A DNA stretch of 64,000 nt from Kribbella qitaiheensis (GCF_014217565.1 NZ_CP043661.1:8060001-8124000); one strand, 5' to 3'; counted from the first letter of the stretch, positions 18,266 through 26,790 are shown. Translations and numbers: made by a program. The notes: generated by a model from the letters alone, not told the origin.

Positions 18266-19453
18266 ATGAGACCCGCGCCTCTGCAGGGGGTGAAGGTGCT
18301 GGAGGCGGCGACGCTGTTCGCGGGACCGCTGGCGGCGACCTTCCTGGGTGACTTCGGTGCGGACGTGACGAAGATCGAGCACCCGGCCAGGCCCGATGCC
18401 GCTCGTGGTCACGGCACCAGCAAGAACGGGATCGGTCTCTGGTTCAAGACCCTCGGCCGGAACAAGCGACTGGCGACGCTCGATCTGTCCCAGGGCCGCG
18501 AGGTCTTCCTCGACCTGGTCCGCGCGAACGACGTGCTGGTGGAGAACTTCCGCCCCGGCACGCTGGAGCGTTGGGGACTCGGGCCCGACGTACTGCTCGA
18601 GGCCAACCCACGTCTGGTGATCGCGCGAGTGACCGCGTTCGGTCAGGTCGGCCCTTGGTCGAACCGCCCAGGCTTTGGTTCCTTGGCCGAGGCGATGAGC
18701 GGATTCGCCGCTGTCACCGGTGAGGCGGACGGGCCGCCGACCCTGCCGCCGTTCGGGCTCGCCGACGGGATCACCGCCCTGGCGACCGCGTACGCCGTAC
18801 TGGTGGCGCTGCGCGAGCGGGATCGGTCGGGCGCCGGCCAGGTGATCGACATGGCCATCATCGAGCCGATCCTGATGATGCTCGGCGGCGGCATCACGGC
18901 GTACCAGCAGACCGGGTATGTCCAGCCCCGGTTGGGGAATCGCTCGTCGAACAACGCGCCGCGCAACGTCTACCGCACCGGCGACGGTAGTTGGGTCGCC
19001 GTCTCGACCAGCTCGCAGAGCATCGCCGAGCGGGTGGTGACGCTGGTCGGCCGGGCCGATCTGGTCGCGCAGCCCTGGTTCGGAACGGGCCGGGAGCGGG
19101 CGGAGCATGCCGATGAGTTGGACGAGGCTGTCGGTTCCTGGATCGGGGCGCGCTCTCTGGACGAGGTCATGCTCGCGTTCGAGAAGGCGGAGGCGGCGGT
19201 CGCACCGGTGCACGACATCCGCGGGATCGTGAGCGACCCGCAGTACCTGGCGCTGAACACGATCGTCGAGGTGGACGATGCGGAGCTCGGTGGTCCGGTG
19301 CAGATGCAGAACGTGCTCTTCCGGCTCTCGGAATCGCCCGGCTCGATCCGGTGGGCCGGCCGTCCGCACGGCTCGGACACCGAAGACGTGCTGGCCGAGA
19401 TCGGTGTCACCCCGGAACAACTAGCGGCACTCCGGGAACGCGGCGTGGTCTAG
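18266..19453 (+). CDS. CaiB/BaiF family (class III) CoA-transferase
   Basis: This protein of about 395 residues has the family N-terminus (PLQGVKVLEAATLFAGPLAA) and features such as ADVTKIE and GFGSLAEAMSGFAAVTGE. The family moves CoA between carboxylic acids, or racemises acyl-CoAs. It begins 22 nt after the previous gene; ATG 18257 would add three residues, and neither start has a clear ribosome site. With the CitE-like lyase downstream it suggests activation of a hydroxy-dicarboxylate, as in malyl-CoA or citramalyl-CoA pathways, followed by cleavage. No hydratase is encoded between them. The stop codon TAG lies inside the end of the MITE-like element. Confidence 0.87.
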   Translation: MRPAPLQGVKVLEAATLFAGPLAATFLGDFGADVTKIEHPARPDAARGHGTSKNGIGLWFKTLGRNKRLATLDLSQGREVFLDLVRANDVLVENFRPGTLERWGLGPDVLLEANPRLVIARVTAFGQVGPWSNRPGFGSLAEAMSGFAAVTGEADGPPTLPPFGLADGITALATAYAVLVALRERDRSGAGQVIDMAIIEPILMMLGGGITAYQQTGYVQPRLGNRSSNNAPRNVYRTGDGSWVAVSTSSQSIAERVVTLVGRADLVAQPWFGTGRERAEHADELDEAVGSWIGARSLDEVMLAFEKAEAAVAPVHDIRGIVSDPQYLALNTIVEVDDAELGGPVQMQNVLFRLSESPGSIRWAGRPHGSDTEDVLAEIGVTPEQLAALRERGVV

Positions 19454-19617
19454 TGTCCCCCGCCCGACGTTCCTTGGCGCTTGCGACGCCCAGGCGTGCA
19501 CCTCACGGCACTGGAGAAGCATCCACGATGCTCCGCATCGAGGACGCCTCTCCAGCACCGCGATGCACGCACCTGACCACCGCAATCACTCAAGCAACCT
19601 CGGACGGGGGACACTAG
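19450..19617. mobile_element. MITE-like element, 168-bp imperfect palindrome with CTAG ends
   Basis: The termini (27 nt each, 24 identical) are inverted copies beginning CTAGTGTCCCCCG. The similarity continues inwards, so the left half pairs imperfectly with the right half over nearly the whole element, and many mismatches are G:U-compatible in RNA. Both ends are CTAG, the target preferred by IS630-type transposons, which duplicate TA. There is no coding capacity. It separates a CoA-transferase stop from a lyase start that would otherwise be almost adjacent (TAG/GTG), and its right end supplies the GGGGGA ribosome site of the lyase. A non-autonomous IS630-type MITE fits best; a structured regulatory RNA is the alternative. 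Confidence 0.72.
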
Positions 19618-20436
19618 GTGCTCACCGCCCTCTACGTCCCCGCGAACAGGCCGGATCGGTTCGCGAAAGCTGTTGCTGCAGGCCCCGATCTGGTGGTGTT
19701 CGACCTGGAGGACGCCGTACCGGTCGACGACAAGGCTGCTGCGAGGAGCTGGGCGGTGGCCTGGGTCGCGGCGCGTTCGGGCGGCTCGTTCGAAGTACGG
19801 GTGAATGCGCCGGGGACGCCGTGGATCGACGATGACCTGGCGGCGCTGTCCGCGGTACCGGCGGTCCGGATCCGGTTGCCGAAGGTGGAGAGCGCTCTCG
19901 ACGTACGCCGGGTGCTGGATCAGGTGCCGACGGCAAGGATCACCGCGCTGATCGAGTCGCCGCTCGGGCTGGAACGGGCGTTCGAGATCGCGACGGCGGA
20001 TCCGCGGGTGGTCGCGGTCGCGCTGGGGGAGGCCGATCTGGCGAGCTCGCTCGGTGTCGATGGTCCGGAGGGGCTCGCGTGGGCGCGTGGCCGGCTGGTG
20101 TCCGCGTCGCGTGCGGCGGGGTTGGGAGCGCCGATGCTGTCGGTGTATCCGCACGTGAAGGACGAGGAAGGGCTGCGGCGGACCTGTCTTGAAGGCCGGG
20201 CGCTGGGGTTCGTGGGGCGTACCGCGATCCATCCGCGGCAACTGGTGCCTATCGTCGAGAGTTTCACCCCGTCGGCGACCCAGATGGCCGATGCGGCCAC
20301 GCTGCTGGCCGCGGTGGAGAAGGCGGGGGTCGCGGACGGCGGTGTGATCGTGCTGCCCGACGGCCGGATGGTCGACCCGGCGATGCTCGGCCGCGCCCGC
20401 GAGATCGTCGACCTGATGCGCCAGATCGAGAACTGA
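19618..20436 (+). CDS. CitE-like HpcH/HpaI aldolase (beta-hydroxyacyl-CoA lyase)
   Basis: This 272-residue protein of the citrate-lyase beta/malyl-CoA lyase family shows LYVPANRPDRF, VVFDLEDAVP (metal-binding Glu/Asp), RVNAPGTPW, ALIESPLGLERA and GFVGRTAIHPRQL. Free-standing CitE-like enzymes split malyl-, citramalyl- or methylmalyl-CoA into acetyl-CoA or propionyl-CoA plus a keto acid. Pairing with the CaiB CoA-transferase supports such a reaction. The GTG directly follows the MITE-like element, whose GGGGGA serves as ribosome site with 6-nt spacing. It is the last gene of the operon. Confidence 0.88.
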   Translation: MLTALYVPANRPDRFAKAVAAGPDLVVFDLEDAVPVDDKAAARSWAVAWVAARSGGSFEVRVNAPGTPWIDDDLAALSAVPAVRIRLPKVESALDVRRVLDQVPTARITALIESPLGLERAFEIATADPRVVAVALGEADLASSLGVDGPEGLAWARGRLVSASRAAGLGAPMLSVYPHVKDEEGLRRTCLEGRALGFVGRTAIHPRQLVPIVESFTPSATQMADAATLLAAVEKAGVADGGVIVLPDGRMVDPAMLGRAREIVDLMRQIEN

Positions 20437-20549
20437 CCTCCCTCTACGACCGTTCCCGCAACAACAGCGGTGCCTGGCACAACGTGAAGACCTGCGGAAA
20501 CCAGGCGAACCTCCGCGCTCACCGGGAGAGAAACCGGGAGCAGACGAGC

Positions 20550-20555
20550 TAGGCT
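20550..20555 (+). promoter_or_regulatory. Leaderless -10 box (TAGGCT) for the CrtI-like gene
   Basis: TAGGCT lies 7 nt before ATG 20563 and no ribosome site is present, matching the actinobacterial leaderless pattern. The 20437-20562 gap otherwise holds only a short direct repeat (ACCGGGAGAG / ACCGGGAG). No -35 box is obvious. Confidence 0.45.
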
Positions 20556-20562
20556 CGGTTCC

Positions 20563-22149
20563 ATGCTGCCGCGCGTGGTTGATGCTGTGGTGATCGGCTC
20601 AGGCCCGAATGGGCTGGTGAGTGCGATCACCCTCGCCGACAGAGGCTGGGATGTACTGGTGCTGGAGGCAGCCGACCAGTTCGGCGGGGCAGTGCGCTCG
20701 GTCGAGCAGGACGGCTGGATCAGCGACCGGTTCAGCTCCAGCTATCCGCTCGGCGTGGCATCTCCCGTACTGCGGTCGCTCGAGCTCGAGAAGTTCGGGC
20801 TGCGCTGGGGAAACGCGCCCGCACCGGTGACGCATCTGCTGGACCCGGAGACCTCGGCAACGATCCATCAGGATCCGAACGACACGGCTGCCTCCCTCGC
20901 GGTGGATCATCCGGCGGACGGTGACGCCTGGCTGCGGCTCTATTCGCAGTACGTGAAGATCCGCGAGCCGTTCCTGGATGCCCTGCTGACGTCGTGGCCG
21001 CCGGTGACGGCCGGCCTGCGGCTGACTCGGCGGCTCGGTTCGGCGGGGGAGCTGGCCAGGTTCGCGCGGTTCATGGCGATGCCGATGCATCGGATGGGGC
21101 AGGAGCTGTTCGCCGGTCCCAGAGGTCGCGCTCTCCTGGCGGGGAACGCGTTTCACGCGGATGTGTCGCTGACCGGCAGTGTCAGCGGCACGATGGGCTG
21201 GCTGCTCGCGATGCTGGCGCAGGATGTCGGGTTCCCTGTCGCTGTCGGCGGTTCCGGCTCGCTGTCCGGAGCGCTGGTACGCCGGGCCGAACAAGCTGGT
21301 GCGCTGCTGATCTCCGGTACGCCGGTCGAGGGGATCGACGTGTCCGCGGGGAAGGTCACCGGAGTACGCACCGCGGCGGGTGAGCGCGTCGTAGTACGCC
21401 GGGCCGTGATCGCCGATGTGTCCGCACCCGCCCTGTACGGCGAATTGTTGCCGTCAGCAAGTGTTCCGGCAGGGCTGCGGCGTGATCTGGATTCGTTCGA
21501 GTGGGATTATCCGACGGTGAAGCTCAACTACCGGTTGAGCGGGCCGATCCCGTGGCAGGCGGAGGAGGCGCGGTCGGCCGGTGTAGTACACCTCGGTGGT
21601 ACTGCGAACGAGTTGGTGCACACCTCCGCGGACCTCGACACCGGTCGCGTGCCGACGGCGCCGTTCTTGCTCATCGGACAGACGACCAAGGCGGATCCGT
21701 CCCGCTCACCGGCCGGCACCGAGGCACTGTGGGTGTACTCGCATCTTCCGCGCGGCATCGCCGACGACGCGGCAGCCGAGAAGCTCGCCGTCCGGATGGA
21801 TCGCGCGATCGAGCGCCACGCGCCGGGCTTCCTCGACCTGGTGCTCGATCGCGAACTGCAGCGGCCGAGCGATCTCTCCGCAGCGAACGCCGCTCTCGGG
21901 CTGGGTGCGCTCGGTGGCGGGACCTCCCAGCTCCACCAGCAGCTCATTTTCCGCCCGACCATCGGTCTCGGCAGTCCCCGCACCGTCGTCTCCGGCCTGT
22001 ACCTCGGCAGTTCTGCGATCCATCCCGGTCCTGGCGTTCACGGCGCCTGCGGTCATCTGGCCGCCCGCACAGCCCTTCGCGACGCGTCGCCCCTCGGCAC
22101 CCTCACCCGAACCCCCACCACAGCCGCCCTCCGCCACCTCCAACGCTGA
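20563..22149 (+). CDS. CrtI/phytoene-desaturase-like FAD oxidoreductase
   Basis: This 528-residue flavoprotein has the dinucleotide-binding motif VVIGSGPNGLVSAITLADRG at residues 5-24, then LEAADQFGGAVRS, and a C-terminal substrate/FAD region (YLGSSAIHPGPGVHGACGH) typical of the phytoene-desaturase/carotenoid isomerase superfamily. No carotenoid synthase or other crt gene lies nearby, so the real substrate is open; many actinobacterial homologues are uncharacterised. A 7-bp hairpin follows the stop. Confidence 0.82.
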   Translation: MLPRVVDAVVIGSGPNGLVSAITLADRGWDVLVLEAADQFGGAVRSVEQDGWISDRFSSSYPLGVASPVLRSLELEKFGLRWGNAPAPVTHLLDPETSATIHQDPNDTAASLAVDHPADGDAWLRLYSQYVKIREPFLDALLTSWPPVTAGLRLTRRLGSAGELARFARFMAMPMHRMGQELFAGPRGRALLAGNAFHADVSLTGSVSGTMGWLLAMLAQDVGFPVAVGGSGSLSGALVRRAEQAGALLISGTPVEGIDVSAGKVTGVRTAAGERVVVRRAVIADVSAPALYGELLPSASVPAGLRRDLDSFEWDYPTVKLNYRLSGPIPWQAEEARSAGVVHLGGTANELVHTSADLDTGRVPTAPFLLIGQTTKADPSRSPAGTEALWVYSHLPRGIADDAAAEKLAVRMDRAIERHAPGFLDLVLDRELQRPSDLSAANAALGLGALGGGTSQLHQQLIFRPTIGLGSPRTVVSGLYLGSSAIHPGPGVHGACGHLAARTALRDASPLGTLTRTPTTAALRHLQR

Positions 22150-22167
22150 ACCCCGCCAACTGGCAGA

Positions 22168-22187
22168 GGCGGCGGAACCACGCCGCC
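22168..22187 (+). terminator. Possible weak terminator hairpin after the CrtI-like gene
   Basis: GGCGGCG (22168-22174) pairs with CGCCGCC (22181-22187) around a 6-nt loop, 19 nt after the stop. No T-run follows, which is common for GC-rich actinobacteria. The rest of the 22150-22342 gap shows no gene. Confidence 0.35.
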
Positions 22188-22342
22188 GCGCCACCATGGG
22201 TGATGCGCAGTGCGCGCCACCGTAGGCGGGCTACAGAGGCTCGCTGCCCGCGCCACCATCGGTCGGGCAGCGGAGTCGCGCTGCTGTGGGGCGGGCTTGG
22301 GGCGAAGTAGGGTCGTGGGTGGGTGTAGTGGGAGGAGTGGGT

Positions 22343-23590
22343 GTGGGCGAGCGGGTTGAGGATTTGTTGCGGGAGTCGGCGCCGCAGGTGCTGGGGTTTC
22401 TCGCGCGGCGGCATGGGCAGTTCGACCTGTGCGAGGACGCTGTGCAGGAGGCCTTGCTCGCGGCCGCCACGCAGTGGCCGACAGACGGCGTACCGGCGAA
22501 CCCGCGCGGCTGGTTGATCACGGTCGCGACCCACAAACTGACTGATCAGTTCAGGAGCGAGAGCGCTCGCCGCAAGCGCGAGGACAACGTGGCCACGCTG
22601 GCAGGGCCTGCGGAACTAGTTGCCCCAGGCGCCGATGCCGACCAGCCGCCGGAGTCCGACGACACGTTGACACTGCTCTTTCTCTGCTGTCACCCCGCGG
22701 TCACGCCGGCATCGCAGGTCGCACTCACCTTGCGCGCCGTCGGTGGTCTCACGACGGCCGAGATCGCCAAGGCGTTCATGGTGCCGGAGGCAACGATGGC
22801 GCCGCGGATCAGCCGGGCGAAGAAGAGCATCAAGCAGGCCGGTAGCCGGTTCGTCCTGCCACCGGAGGAAGAGCGCGCCGACCGGCTGCGCGTAGTACTG
22901 CAGGTGCTCTACCTGATCTTCAACGAGGGCTACACGGCGAGCTCCGGCGCGGAGCTGCAACGCGTCGAGCTGACGGCCGAGGCGATCCGGCTGGCCAGAC
23001 TGCTCTACCAACTCGTGCCGGACGACGGCGAGGTGGCCGGCCTGCTCGCGTTGATGTTGCTGACCGACGCCCGCCGTACGGCGCGGACCGACGCCGACGG
23101 CGGCATCATCCCGATCGACGAACAGGACCGAAGTCTGTGGTCGCGCGAACCGATCGAGGAAGGCGCGCACCTGATCCTCCGGACGCTAGCGCACGGCGAG
23201 GTGGGCTCGTACCAGTTGCAGGCCGCGATCGCCGCGATTCACGCGGAGGCGCCGAGCACGGAGGAGACCGACTGGCCGCAGATCGTCGCTCTCTACCAGC
23301 TGCTGGAGAAGGTCGCGCCTAACCCGATGGTGACGCTCAACCGGGCGATCGCGGTAGCCCAGGTCGACGGCCCACAAGCCGGTCTGGACCTGCTGGCCAC
23401 CATCGAGGACGACCGTCTCATCACCGAGAGCCACCGCCTCGACGCCGTTCGCGCCCATCTGCTGGAGCGGGCAGGCCGGCCCGCGGAAGCCCGTGAGCAC
23501 TACCTCGAGGCAGCCCGCCGTACTACGAGCCTGCCGGAGCAGCGCTACTTGACCGCTAAGGCTTCCGCGATCGCGGACCAGCCAAGCTGA
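22343..23590 (+). CDS. ECF sigma factor, ECF42 type with TPR-like C-terminus
   Basis: The 415-residue protein has sigma region 2 (QFDLCEDAVQEALLAA) and region 4 (GGLTTAEIAKAFMVPEATMAPRISRAKK), then a long helical TPR-like extension of about 220 residues (TLNRAIAVAQVDGPQAGLDLL) that is diagnostic of the ECF42 group. No anti-sigma gene is linked, as is usual for ECF42. These factors are usually next to a DGPF/YCII-domain gene, but none is present here. GTG 22343 follows GGAGGAG at 5-nt spacing; the longer frame from 22286 has an unlikely Gly/Val-rich lead. Confidence 0.9.
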   Translation: MGERVEDLLRESAPQVLGFLARRHGQFDLCEDAVQEALLAAATQWPTDGVPANPRGWLITVATHKLTDQFRSESARRKREDNVATLAGPAELVAPGADADQPPESDDTLTLLFLCCHPAVTPASQVALTLRAVGGLTTAEIAKAFMVPEATMAPRISRAKKSIKQAGSRFVLPPEEERADRLRVVLQVLYLIFNEGYTASSGAELQRVELTAEAIRLARLLYQLVPDDGEVAGLLALMLLTDARRTARTDADGGIIPIDEQDRSLWSREPIEEGAHLILRTLAHGEVGSYQLQAAIAAIHAEAPSTEETDWPQIVALYQLLEKVAPNPMVTLNRAIAVAQVDGPQAGLDLLATIEDDRLITESHRLDAVRAHLLERAGRPAEAREHYLEAARRTTSLPEQRYLTAKASAIADQPS

Positions 23591-23660
23591 CTGTCAAGCG
23601 CGCCGCCTTGCCGAGCAGCACCAGTCGGCCGGGAGTGAGCTGAGTCACGTGACTTGAGTT

Positions 23661-23681
23661 GTAACTTCGGTTTACAGTTAC
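23661..23681 (+). promoter_or_regulatory. Inverted repeat GTAACT-N9-AGTTAC over the -10 of the acyl-CoA dehydrogenase pair
   Basis: GTAACT (23661-23666) and AGTTAC (23676-23681) form a 6-bp-arm palindrome typical of TetR- or FadR-like operators. It overlaps TACAGT (23673-23678), which lies 6 nt before ATG 23685, a leaderless -10 position. A second perfect palindrome, GTCACGTGAC, is at 23644-23653. No regulator is encoded beside it, so control in trans is expected. Confidence 0.5.
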
Positions 23682-23684
23682 TGC

Positions 23685-25040
23685 ATGGTCAACCTGGCAC
23701 CGCGTAGATCTGCGCCCCATCCGGTCGGTCCGGCTGCCGCCCGGGTCCGCCGCGACCCGATCGGGATGGGGGTCGCGCTGCTGAACCGGCTGTCCAAGTG
23801 GCGGGCGATCGACCGATTGGGGCTGCGCAGGCAGACCGAGCGGGTGGTGTTCGAGGCCACCAAGACCGGTTTCCGGACGGCGGGAGCGCTCTCCCGGAGT
23901 TTCACTGCCGCGACCAAGCTGGCGAAACCGTCTCGGCTGCCCGTTGCCAAAGCCAGCGGCCGGTTCGACCTGACACCGACCGAGGACCAGCAGATGGTCG
24001 TCGCAGTGGTGGCGGAGTTCGCCGCCGAAGTGCTGCGACCCGCTGCCGCCGAGGCTGACGTGGCCGGTACCACGGACGCCAAGGTGCTCCAGCAGAGCGT
24101 CGAGCTCGGGCTGAGCCTGATCGAGGTGCCCGAGGAACTCGGCGGAATCGTCAGCGAGCGCTCCACCATGACCGGCGTACTGGTCGCGGAGGCGATGGCT
24201 CACGGCGACATGGGGCAGGCGGTCGCTTGCCTCGCACCAGCTGCGGTGAGTACGGCGATCTCGTTGTGGGGCGACGAGGCTCAGCAGGCGACGTACCTGC
24301 CCGCCTTCACCGGCGAATCGGTCCCGGCCGCGGCACTCGCGATCGTGGAACCACGGCCGCTCTTCGACCCGTTCGCGTTGAAGACTCGCGCGACCAGGCA
24401 ACGAAACGGCCATCTGCTCAACGGAGTGAAGTCGCTCGTACCGCGAGGTGCCGAGGCCGAGGTGTTCGTCATCGCGGCGCGACTGGAGGATCAGGGGCCG
24501 GCGCTGTTCCTGATCGAGTCGGGTCATCCGGGGGTCACGATCGAGGCGGAGCCGTCGATGGGTCTGCGGGCTGCGTCGCTCAGCCGGGTGCTGCTGGAGG
24601 ACGTACCGGCTGTGCAGTTGGGGACTCTGGCTGACTATGCCGAGTGCATCCGGCTCTCGCGACTCGGCTGGTGCGCGCTCTCTCTCGGTACTGCGAAGTC
24701 GGTGCTCGACTACGTCACGCCGTACGTGAACGAGCGAACGGCCTTCGGTGAGCCGATCAGCCATCGGCAGTCGGTCGCGTTCATGGTCGCGAACATCGGG
24801 ATCGAGCTGGAAGGGATGCGGCTCGTGACGTACCGGGCCGGATCGCGCGCTGAACAAGGGCTTCCGTACGCGCGAGAGGTCGCGCTGGCGCGGCGGCTGT
24901 GCACCGAGAAGGGGATGCAGATCGGCACCGACGGCGTCCAGTTGCTCGGCGGCCACGGCTTCGTCAAGGAACATCCGGTGGAACGGTGGTACCGCGATCT
25001 GCGGGCCGTCGGCGTGATGGAAGGTGCGGTGCTGGTCTGA
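23685..25040 (+). CDS. Acyl-CoA dehydrogenase family protein, first of pair
   Basis: The 451-residue ACAD-fold protein has about 85 extra N-terminal residues before the helical domain (EDQQMVVAVVAEFAAEVLRPAAAEA). The C-terminal domain keeps the arrangement around the catalytic Glu (YRDLRAVGVMEGAVLV) but ends there, lacking the usual terminal helix seen in its partner. The FAD-loop region is diverged (AIVEPRPLFDPFALKTRATR). It is leaderless and shares the TGATG junction with the second dehydrogenase. It may form a heteromer with it, as known for actinobacterial steroid ACADs. Substrate unknown. Confidence 0.85.
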   Translation: MVNLAPRRSAPHPVGPAAARVRRDPIGMGVALLNRLSKWRAIDRLGLRRQTERVVFEATKTGFRTAGALSRSFTAATKLAKPSRLPVAKASGRFDLTPTEDQQMVVAVVAEFAAEVLRPAAAEADVAGTTDAKVLQQSVELGLSLIEVPEELGGIVSERSTMTGVLVAEAMAHGDMGQAVACLAPAAVSTAISLWGDEAQQATYLPAFTGESVPAAALAIVEPRPLFDPFALKTRATRQRNGHLLNGVKSLVPRGAEAEVFVIAARLEDQGPALFLIESGHPGVTIEAEPSMGLRAASLSRVLLEDVPAVQLGTLADYAECIRLSRLGWCALSLGTAKSVLDYVTPYVNERTAFGEPISHRQSVAFMVANIGIELEGMRLVTYRAGSRAEQGLPYAREVALARRLCTEKGMQIGTDGVQLLGGHGFVKEHPVERWYRDLRAVGVMEGAVLV

Positions 25041-26257
25041 TGATCAACCTCGAGACCCCGCGGAAGTTCCGCGCGTTCGTGAACCAGGCCCATCAGGTCG
25101 CTGCCGAGATGCTGCGGCCGAACTCGCGGCAGTACGACCTCGCCGAGCACGCGTATCCGAAAGAGCTCGACATGCTGGCCGCGATGGTCGACGGGCTCGG
25201 CGCGTCCGGCACCGGATCTGGTGCCGGAGCGGGCGGCGTACGGCGTACTGAATCGTCCGATGATGACGCAGGCAAGGTGAAGAACGGGTCGAACCTGTCG
25301 TCGGTGCTTTCCATCATGGAGATGTGCTGGGGTGACGTCGGGCTGCTGCTGTCGATGCCGCGGCAGGGGCTCGGCAACTCCGCGATCGCTTCGGTGGCGT
25401 CCGACGAGCAGTTGAAGCGTTTTGAGGGTGTGTGGGCCGGGATGGCGATCACCGAGCCGGGGTGTGGTTCGGATTCGGCCAGTATCCAGACGACGGCGCG
25501 GCTCGACGGTGACCACTACGTCATCGACGGCGAGAAGATCTTCGTCACCGCGGGCGGCCGCTGCGATGCCGTGGTGGTGTGGGCGACGCTGGACAAGTCG
25601 CTCGGGCGGGCCGCGATCAAGTCGTTCGTGGTCTTCAAGGACACGCCGGGGATGACGGTCGACCGGCTCGAGCACAAGCTGGGGATCCGCTCGTCGGACA
25701 CCGCGACGATCCGCTTCGAGAACTGCCGGGTGCCGGCTGCCAACCTCCTCGGCAGCACCGAAGTCGACGCGGACAAAGGGTTCGCGGGCGTCATGCAGAC
25801 CTTCGACAACACCCGGCCGCTGGTCGCCGCGATGGCAGTCGGCTGCGCCCGCGCCTCGCTGGAAGTCACCCGCGAACTGCTCGCATCCGCCGACGTGGAG
25901 ATCGACTACGACCGCCCGGTCCACCTGCAAACAGCGGCCGCAGCCTCCTACCTACAGATGGAAGCGGACTGGGAGGCGGCGTATTTGCTGACCCTCCAGG
26001 CGGCCTGGATGGCAGACAACGGCAAACCCAACTCCCTCCAGGCCTCAATGGCCAAAGCCAAAGCAGGCCGAGTAGGCAACGACATCACCCTGCGCTGCGT
26101 AGAACTGGCCGGCAGCCTCGGCTACAGCGAACACGAACTCCTCGAAAAATGGGCCCGGGACTCCAAAATCCTCGACATCTTCGAAGGCACCCAACAGATC
26201 CAGCAACTAATCGTCGCACGCAGGCTACTCGGGAAGACGTCGGCCGAGCTGAAATAG
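25040..26257 (+). CDS. Acyl-CoA dehydrogenase family protein, second of pair
   Basis: The 405-residue ACAD has the canonical FAD-binding segment (MAITEPGCGSDSASIQTTAR) and the C-terminal catalytic region ILDIFEGTQQIQQLIVARRL with the expected Glu. The ATG overlaps the previous stop (TGATG). An unusual Gly/Ser/Ala-rich loop (GASGTGSGAGAGGVRR) sits near residue 60. It catalyses alpha,beta-dehydrogenation of an acyl-CoA with electron transfer to ETF; its substrate is not evident, and the pair stands apart from other beta-oxidation genes. Confidence 0.9.
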   Translation: MINLETPRKFRAFVNQAHQVAAEMLRPNSRQYDLAEHAYPKELDMLAAMVDGLGASGTGSGAGAGGVRRTESSDDDAGKVKNGSNLSSVLSIMEMCWGDVGLLLSMPRQGLGNSAIASVASDEQLKRFEGVWAGMAITEPGCGSDSASIQTTARLDGDHYVIDGEKIFVTAGGRCDAVVVWATLDKSLGRAAIKSFVVFKDTPGMTVDRLEHKLGIRSSDTATIRFENCRVPAANLLGSTEVDADKGFAGVMQTFDNTRPLVAAMAVGCARASLEVTRELLASADVEIDYDRPVHLQTAAAASYLQMEADWEAAYLLTLQAAWMADNGKPNSLQASMAKAKAGRVGNDITLRCVELAGSLGYSEHELLEKWARDSKILDIFEGTQQIQQLIVARRLLGKTSAELK

Positions 26258-26296
26258 CCTTATATGCCAGTGATTTCAGCCTGCCTCGAATGGACG

Positions 26297-26760
26297 TCAG
26301 GGCAGGTCGGGGCCGCTGTCGAGCTCGGCGTGATCCGGCCCGATTTCGGCCCTGCTCCGTCGCTGCTCCGTGAGCCGCGGAGCAAGTCGCTCAAGCCGGC
26401 GATCAACAGCCTGGCGAGCGCGGTCGTAGGACGACGGAAGCATATGCGTGTACATCTGCAGTGTGAAACCCGGGTCGTAGTGCCCGAGGTACTCGGACAG
26501 CTCCTTGATGTTGACGCCGTCAGCGAGGGTGATGTTGGCAAAGTAGTGGCGCAGGGCATGCATGCCGGCGGTGTAGTCCGCCTTGTAGCGGGTGTCGGCC
26601 TCGCGTGTCCTTCTCGGGTGGTGGTATAACACTGGCCGCCGCAATGGCGGGCTTCCAGATCGCCATGTTGTACAGATCCGCCCGAAGTGCCCTGCCATCC
26701 GACCAGGTGAAAAGCAGGTCATGGCTCTGGGTATCGCCAGGGCGGACGCGGCCACGACAG
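26297..26760 (-). pseudogene. Tyrosine recombinase (phage/ICE integrase) C-terminal remnant, frameshifted
   Basis: The 3' part encodes the catalytic core end: MHALRHYFANITLADGVNIK (H-x-x-R), ELSEYLGHYDPGFTLQMYTH and the nucleophile Tyr in QMYTHMLPSS. Upstream, in another frame, comes an integrase-like stretch (DLLFTWSDGRALRADLYN, then WKPAIAAASVIP), so a one-base shift lies near 26600-26625. No N-terminal SAM-like or core-binding domain follows, so the gene is truncated as well as shifted. No tRNA or att duplication was found around it. It marks an old integration or excision event. Confidence 0.75.
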
Positions 26761-26790
26761 AGGCCGCGACCGCCAGGGCCGCACTACGCG

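Noticed and set aside
19450-19617. The long palindrome as a simple intrinsic terminator
   Set aside because: It lies inside an operon, is far longer than a terminator stem, and has transposon-like CTAG ends, so a MITE-like element explains it better.
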